Shown piece after piece: positions 60,722 to 64,000 of a stretch of DNA of 64,000 nt. Made by a program: the position numbers and the translations under genes. A model generated the notes under the pieces. It made no database searches and was not told the DNA's origin. It saw nothing but the letters and a program-made list of their open reading frames with translations. The DNA is from Variovorax sp. KK3 (GTDB lineage Bacteria; Pseudomonadota; Gammaproteobacteria; Burkholderiales; Burkholderiaceae_C): positions 62,001 to 126,000 of the forward strand of contig NZ_LYVO01000003.1 of assembly GCF_001984055.1 (NCBI RefSeq), read 5' to 3'. How positions within the stretch are numbered: position 1 is the first letter of the stretch; each line of letters starts with the position of its first letter.

Positions 60722-62734
60722 ATGACAGCGCCCTTCGTCCCTCGCATCCGCCTTTACCAAAACTGGCTGCGCGACCAGCGCGGCCTGGCCTTCGATTCGT
60801 ACGACGCGCTGTGGCGCTGGTCGGTCACCGACCTCGATGGCTTCTGGCGCAGCATCTGGGATTACAGCGGTGTGCAGTCGCCCGCGACGCCAGGTCAGGT
60901 GCTGGTCGAAGCCCGCATGCCCGGCGCGCAGTGGTTCCCGGACGCGCAGGTCAACTACGCGTGCGAGGTGCTGCGCCACGTCGATGCCGCACATGCCGCC
61001 GGGCTGCCGGCCATCGTCAGCGAGGACGAACTGGGCCAGGTGCGCGAGATGTCGTGGCCTGAACTGCGCCGGCAGGTGGCCGCCGTCGCACTCACGTTGC
61101 GCGCGCTGGGCGTGGAACGCGGCGATCGCGTGGCGGCCTACCTGCCCAATCGGCCGGAGACCATGGTCGCCTTTCTGGCCTGCTCCAGCATTGGCGCGAT
61201 CTGGAGCGTGTGCGCGCCGGACATGGGCACGGCGTCGGTCGTCGACCGGTTTCGCCAGATCGAGCCCAAGCTGTTGATCGCGGCCGATGGCGTGCACTAC
61301 GGCGGCAAGGCGCTGGACCGCAGTGCAGTGGTGCAGGAACTCCGTGCCGCGCTGCCCAGCGTGCGCAAGCTCTTGCTGCTGCGCACGCCTTTCGCGGCGC
61401 AACAGGTTGCGGCCGATGCGGCGTGGGCCGAGGCCGTCGCGCGCGACGATGCGGACACGGCGGCTTTCGCGCCCGAGTGGCTGCCCTTCGATCACCCGGT
61501 CTGGATCGTCTATTCGAGCGGCACCACCGGCCTGCCCAAGCCCATCGTGCACGGGCAAGGCGGCGTCATTCTCAATATGTACGTGGGCGGCCTGCACCAT
61601 GACCTGGGGCCCAGCTACGAGGCCAACAACGCGGGCGAGCGGTACCACTGGTACAGCTCCACCGGCTGGGTGATGTGGAACTCGCAGCTGGCGGGCCTAT
61701 GCTGCGGCGCGACCATTTGCCTTTACGACGGCAACCCGGCGGGCAGCAAGGAGAAGCCCGACTGGACCGTGCTGTGGCGTTTCGTCGCGCGGCACCGTGT
61801 GACCTTCTTCGGCGCGGGTGCGGCTTACTTCGCCAACTGCATGAAGGCCGGCGTCGACGTGGGTGCGTGCGGCGACCTGTCGCGCGTGCGTGCGCTGGGC
61901 AGCACGGGATCGCCGTTGTCGGAGGAGGTGCAGCGCTGGGGCACGGCGCTCGTGCTGGCGGCCGGCTCGCCGGCGGTGTGGTGGTACAACATTTCGGGCG
62001 GCACCGATTTCTGCGGCGCCTTCGTCGGCGGCAACCGCGAACTGCCCGAGGTGCCCGGGCAGATGCAGTGCCGCTTTCTCGGCGCGGCCGTCGAGGCCTG
62101 GAACGAGCAGGGGCAGCCGGTCGTCGGCGAGGTCGGCGAGCTGGTCTGCACGCAGCCGATTCCGTCGATGCCGCTCTATTTCTGGGGGGACGAAGGGAAC
62201 GCACGCTACATCTCGAGCTACTTCGACATGTACCCGGGCGTGTGGCGCCATGGCGACTGGATCCGCATCGGCGACGACGGCGGTTGCGTCATCTACGGCC
62301 GCAGCGACGCCACCATCAACCGGCAAGGCCTGCGCATGGGCACCAGCGAGATCTACAGCGCGGTCGAGGGGCTGCCGGAGGTGCTCGATTCGATGGTGGT
62401 CGACCTCGAATACCTGGGCCGCGACAGCTATATGCCGCTCTTCGTGGTGCTGCGGCCCGGCGTGGCGCTCGACGAGACGACGCGCGGAAAGGTCAACGAC
62501 GCGATACGCACCCAGCTGTCGCCGCGCTTCCTGCCCAACGACATCTTTCAGGTCGCGGAAATTCCGCGCACGCTGTCGGGCAAGAAGCAGGAGCTGCCGA
62601 TCAAGAAGCTGCTGCTCGGCCAGCCGATCGAGAAAGTGGTCAACCGGGAGGCGATGGCCAATCCGGGAAGCCTGGATTGGTTCGTGGCTTTCGCAGCGCA
62701 GCGGGCGGCGGAAGAGGGTGCTCGCGGGGCTTGA
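60722..62734 (+). CDS. Acetoacetate-CoA ligase
   Basis: A 670-residue AMP-forming ligase of the acetoacetyl-CoA synthetase type. The P-loop is IVYSSGTTGLPKPIVHGQGG. The N-terminal NWLRDQRGLAFDSYDALWRW, and later GTDFCGAFVGGN and SGKKQELPIKKLLLG, fit the family and its length. It would recycle acetoacetate, which FAH also releases. It starts 34 bases after the lipoate-ligase-like gene and may belong to the same transcript. Confidence 0.93.
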   Translation: MTAPFVPRIRLYQNWLRDQRGLAFDSYDALWRWSVTDLDGFWRSIWDYSGVQSPATPGQVLVEARMPGAQWFPDAQVNYACEVLRHVDAAHAAGLPAIVSEDELGQVREMSWPELRRQVAAVALTLRALGVERGDRVAAYLPNRPETMVAFLACSSIGAIWSVCAPDMGTASVVDRFRQIEPKLLIAADGVHYGGKALDRSAVVQELRAALPSVRKLLLLRTPFAAQQVAADAAWAEAVARDDADTAAFAPEWLPFDHPVWIVYSSGTTGLPKPIVHGQGGVILNMYVGGLHHDLGPSYEANNAGERYHWYSSTGWVMWNSQLAGLCCGATICLYDGNPAGSKEKPDWTVLWRFVARHRVTFFGAGAAYFANCMKAGVDVGACGDLSRVRALGSTGSPLSEEVQRWGTALVLAAGSPAVWWYNISGGTDFCGAFVGGNRELPEVPGQMQCRFLGAAVEAWNEQGQPVVGEVGELVCTQPIPSMPLYFWGDEGNARYISSYFDMYPGVWRHGDWIRIGDDGGCVIYGRSDATINRQGLRMGTSEIYSAVEGLPEVLDSMVVDLEYLGRDSYMPLFVVLRPGVALDETTRGKVNDAIRTQLSPRFLPNDIFQVAEIPRTLSGKKQELPIKKLLLGQPIEKVVNREAMANPGSLDWFVAFAAQRAAEEGARGA

Positions 62735-62881
62735 TCCGAGCGGACTCGGCAGCAAGGTTCGTGCAGGAAACTTCGCCGACTGGGCCGGCAACTGTGTAAC
62801 AACTTGAGCGGCGAGTGCCAGACTTCGCCGCCAAGTCTTTTGCGGCAGTGCAGCAAGATTTCGGCAGCCCGTGCTAAGTTC

Positions 62882-62893
62882 AGGGTTAACCCT
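62882..62893. promoter_or_regulatory. Second copy of the palindrome AGGGTTAACCCT
   Basis: The same 12 bases as at 5201-5212, here 9 bases before the MFS start. The remainder of 62735-62902 holds no gene. A bound protein here would block ribosome or polymerase progress. Confidence 0.35.
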
Positions 62894-62902
62894 AGCCCTG
62901 CC

Positions 62903-64000
62903 ATGCCCGCTACTTCGACGCCCGCTGTTTCCGCTCCCCCGTCTGCATCGCCCGGATTCGTCCAGGCCGTCATCGCCCTCGGCGTCGGTGGATTCGCCAT
63001 CGGCACCGGGGAGTTCGTGATCATGGGCCTCCTGCCCGAAGTCGCGACCGACATCGGCATCACCATCCCGCAAGCCGGCCACGTCATCAGCGCCTATGCG
63101 CTGGGCGTGGTCCTCGGCGCGCCGATCCTGGCGGTGCTGGCGGCCAACTGGCCACGGCGGGCGCTGCTGATCGCGCTGATGGCGGTCTTCGCGCTCGGCA
63201 ATTTCGCCAGCGCGCTGGCGCCGGGTTACCTGTCGCTGAACCTGCTGCGCTTTGCCAGCGGATTGCCGCACGGCACCTATTTCGGCGTGGCGGCGCTGGT
63301 GGCGGCCTCGCTCGCACCGCCGGGGCGCCGGGCCAGCGCGGTCGGGCTGGTGATGCTGGGGCTGACGGGCGCGACGCTGGTCGGTGTGCCCATCGCGGCC
63401 TGGCTGGGCCAGCATCTGGGCTGGCGCTCGGCCTTCGTGTTCGTCGGCCTGATCGCGGTGCTTGCGATGGTCATGCTGCGCCGCGCCCTGCCGCCGCTGC
63501 CCGCGGAAACGGGCGCGAGCCCCTGGCGTGAGCTGGGGGCGCTGCGGCGCAAGCAGGTCTGGCTGACGCTGGGCATCGCTGCCATCGGCTTCGGCGGCAT
63601 GTTCGCCGTGTTCAGCTACGTCAAGCCGACGCTGATCGAGGTGGCCGGCTTGCCTTTGGCGGGCGTTCCGCTGGTGCTGGCGATGTTCGGCGTTGGCATG
63701 GTCGGCGGCAACCTCGTGGGCGCGCGGCTGGCAGACAAGGCGCTCATGCCGACCATCGGGGCTTTGCTGGTGTGGGCGGCGCTCGTGCTCTGCAGCTTCT
63801 CCTTCGCGGCGCATCACGTGGTGACGGCGGCGATCTGCGTGATGCTGGTGGGCAGCATCGTGGCCATTGGCCCGGCTCTGCAAATCCGTTTGATGGACGT
63901 GGCCGGCGATGCGCAGACGCTCGCGGCGGCGCTCAACCACTCCGCCTTCAACATGGCGAACGCCCTGGGGGCGTGGCTCGGCGGGGCCGCCATCTCGGCC
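62903..64000 (+). CDS. MFS transporter (AraJ-like), 3' end cut by window
   Basis: The 366 codons present encode a major facilitator of the AraJ/sugar-efflux type with about 10-11 hydrophobic segments visible. Motifs include GFAIGTGEFVIMGLLPEVAT in the first helix and LRFASGLPHGTYFGVAALVA in the fourth to fifth. The C-terminus is beyond base 64000. It would export sugars or drugs by proton antiport, by family. No ribosome site is obvious before the ATG. Confidence 0.9.
   Translation, partial: MPATSTPAVSAPPSASPGFVQAVIALGVGGFAIGTGEFVIMGLLPEVATDIGITIPQAGHVISAYALGVVLGAPILAVLAANWPRRALLIALMAVFALGNFASALAPGYLSLNLLRFASGLPHGTYFGVAALVAASLAPPGRRASAVGLVMLGLTGATLVGVPIAAWLGQHLGWRSAFVFVGLIAVLAMVMLRRALPPLPAETGASPWRELGALRRKQVWLTLGIAAIGFGGMFAVFSYVKPTLIEVAGLPLAGVPLVLAMFGVGMVGGNLVGARLADKALMPTIGALLVWAALVLCSFSFAAHHVVTAAICVMLVGSIVAIGPALQIRLMDVAGDAQTLAAALNHSAFNMANALGAWLGGAAISA

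Noticed and set aside
61697..63940. 747-codon open frame on the minus strand
   Set aside because: Antisense to the acetoacetate-CoA ligase and the MFS transporter, which shows clear membrane segments in its own frame.
1..64000. CRISPR arrays, rRNA, tRNA and transposase genes
   Set aside because: I looked for regularly spaced direct repeats, cloverleaf-like sequences near the selenium genes and at the accessory-region edges, and transposase motifs, and saw none. A covariance-model tRNA scan would settle the tRNA question.

Overview
The window reads as chromosomal DNA of a high-GC betaproteobacterium of the Comamonadaceae type, most like Variovorax. I infer this from family content and style, not from a search: very high third-position GC, several Bug-type solute receptors with no permease beside them, three CaiB-type CoA-transferases, many LysR/IclR/TetR/GntR regulators each next to a small catabolic operon, a sigma-54 acetoin-type operon, and a short structured repeat of a kind I associate with this family. 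I found no rRNA, tRNA, CRISPR array or transposase.

Layout. 1-6107: catabolic operon on the minus strand (amidohydrolase, two Bug receptors, CaiB CoA-transferase, citryl-CoA-lyase-like protein cut by the window edge) facing an IclR regulator. 6135-12872: TlpA-like and transglutaminase proteins, the selenium pair mnmH/selD, a Fur-box-preceded ZIP metal transporter with a DUF2325 protein, a RibD-C/DHFR-like protein and a low-complexity small protein. 12932-16985: CitE-like lyase, Bug receptor and CaiB operon with divergent LysR. 16995-20413: NTF2-like protein, GntR regulator, a membrane-anchored unknown, an Arr rifampin ADP-ribosyltransferase and an AraC regulator. 20521-27546: an acyl-CoA degradation operon (CoA ligase, SCP-x-type thiolase, two MaoC-type hydratases, SDR, acyl-CoA dehydrogenase) ending in a branched-chain-type ABC receptor.

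27547-33226 is an accessory interval. It holds the remnant of a second ABC-receptor gene and then a lower-GC minus-strand operon: an unknown 149-residue protein, an SMC/OLD-like ATPase with a DUF3696-type C-terminus, a PIN-domain nuclease and an Rnl2-type RNA ligase. The last three genes overlap by 1-4 bases and look translationally coupled. This ATPase-RNase-RNA-ligase cassette is the best candidate in the window for an undescribed system, perhaps defence or stress-triggered RNA cutting paired with repair. An XRE regulator lies nearby.

33348-36364 holds small, mostly unknown genes, including a degenerate J-domain membrane protein and a tiny lipoprotein. 36527-44043 is an eight-gene catabolic operon with its own NitT/TauT-type ABC importer, FAD oxidoreductase, CaiB, enoyl-CoA hydratase, ferredoxin and LysR. 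44393-46857: an RpoA-CTD-like mini-protein, then a ketosynthase, acyl carrier protein and PAP2 phosphatase cluster. 47042-53224: TetR, a complete ABC importer, a cyclase-family hydrolase and a fumarylacetoacetase in one operon. 53411-62734: an AcoR-type sigma-54 activator, tandem upstream sites, a clear -24/-12 promoter and acoXABC, followed by a lipoate-ligase-like protein and an acetoacetate-CoA ligase. An MFS transporter runs off the right edge.
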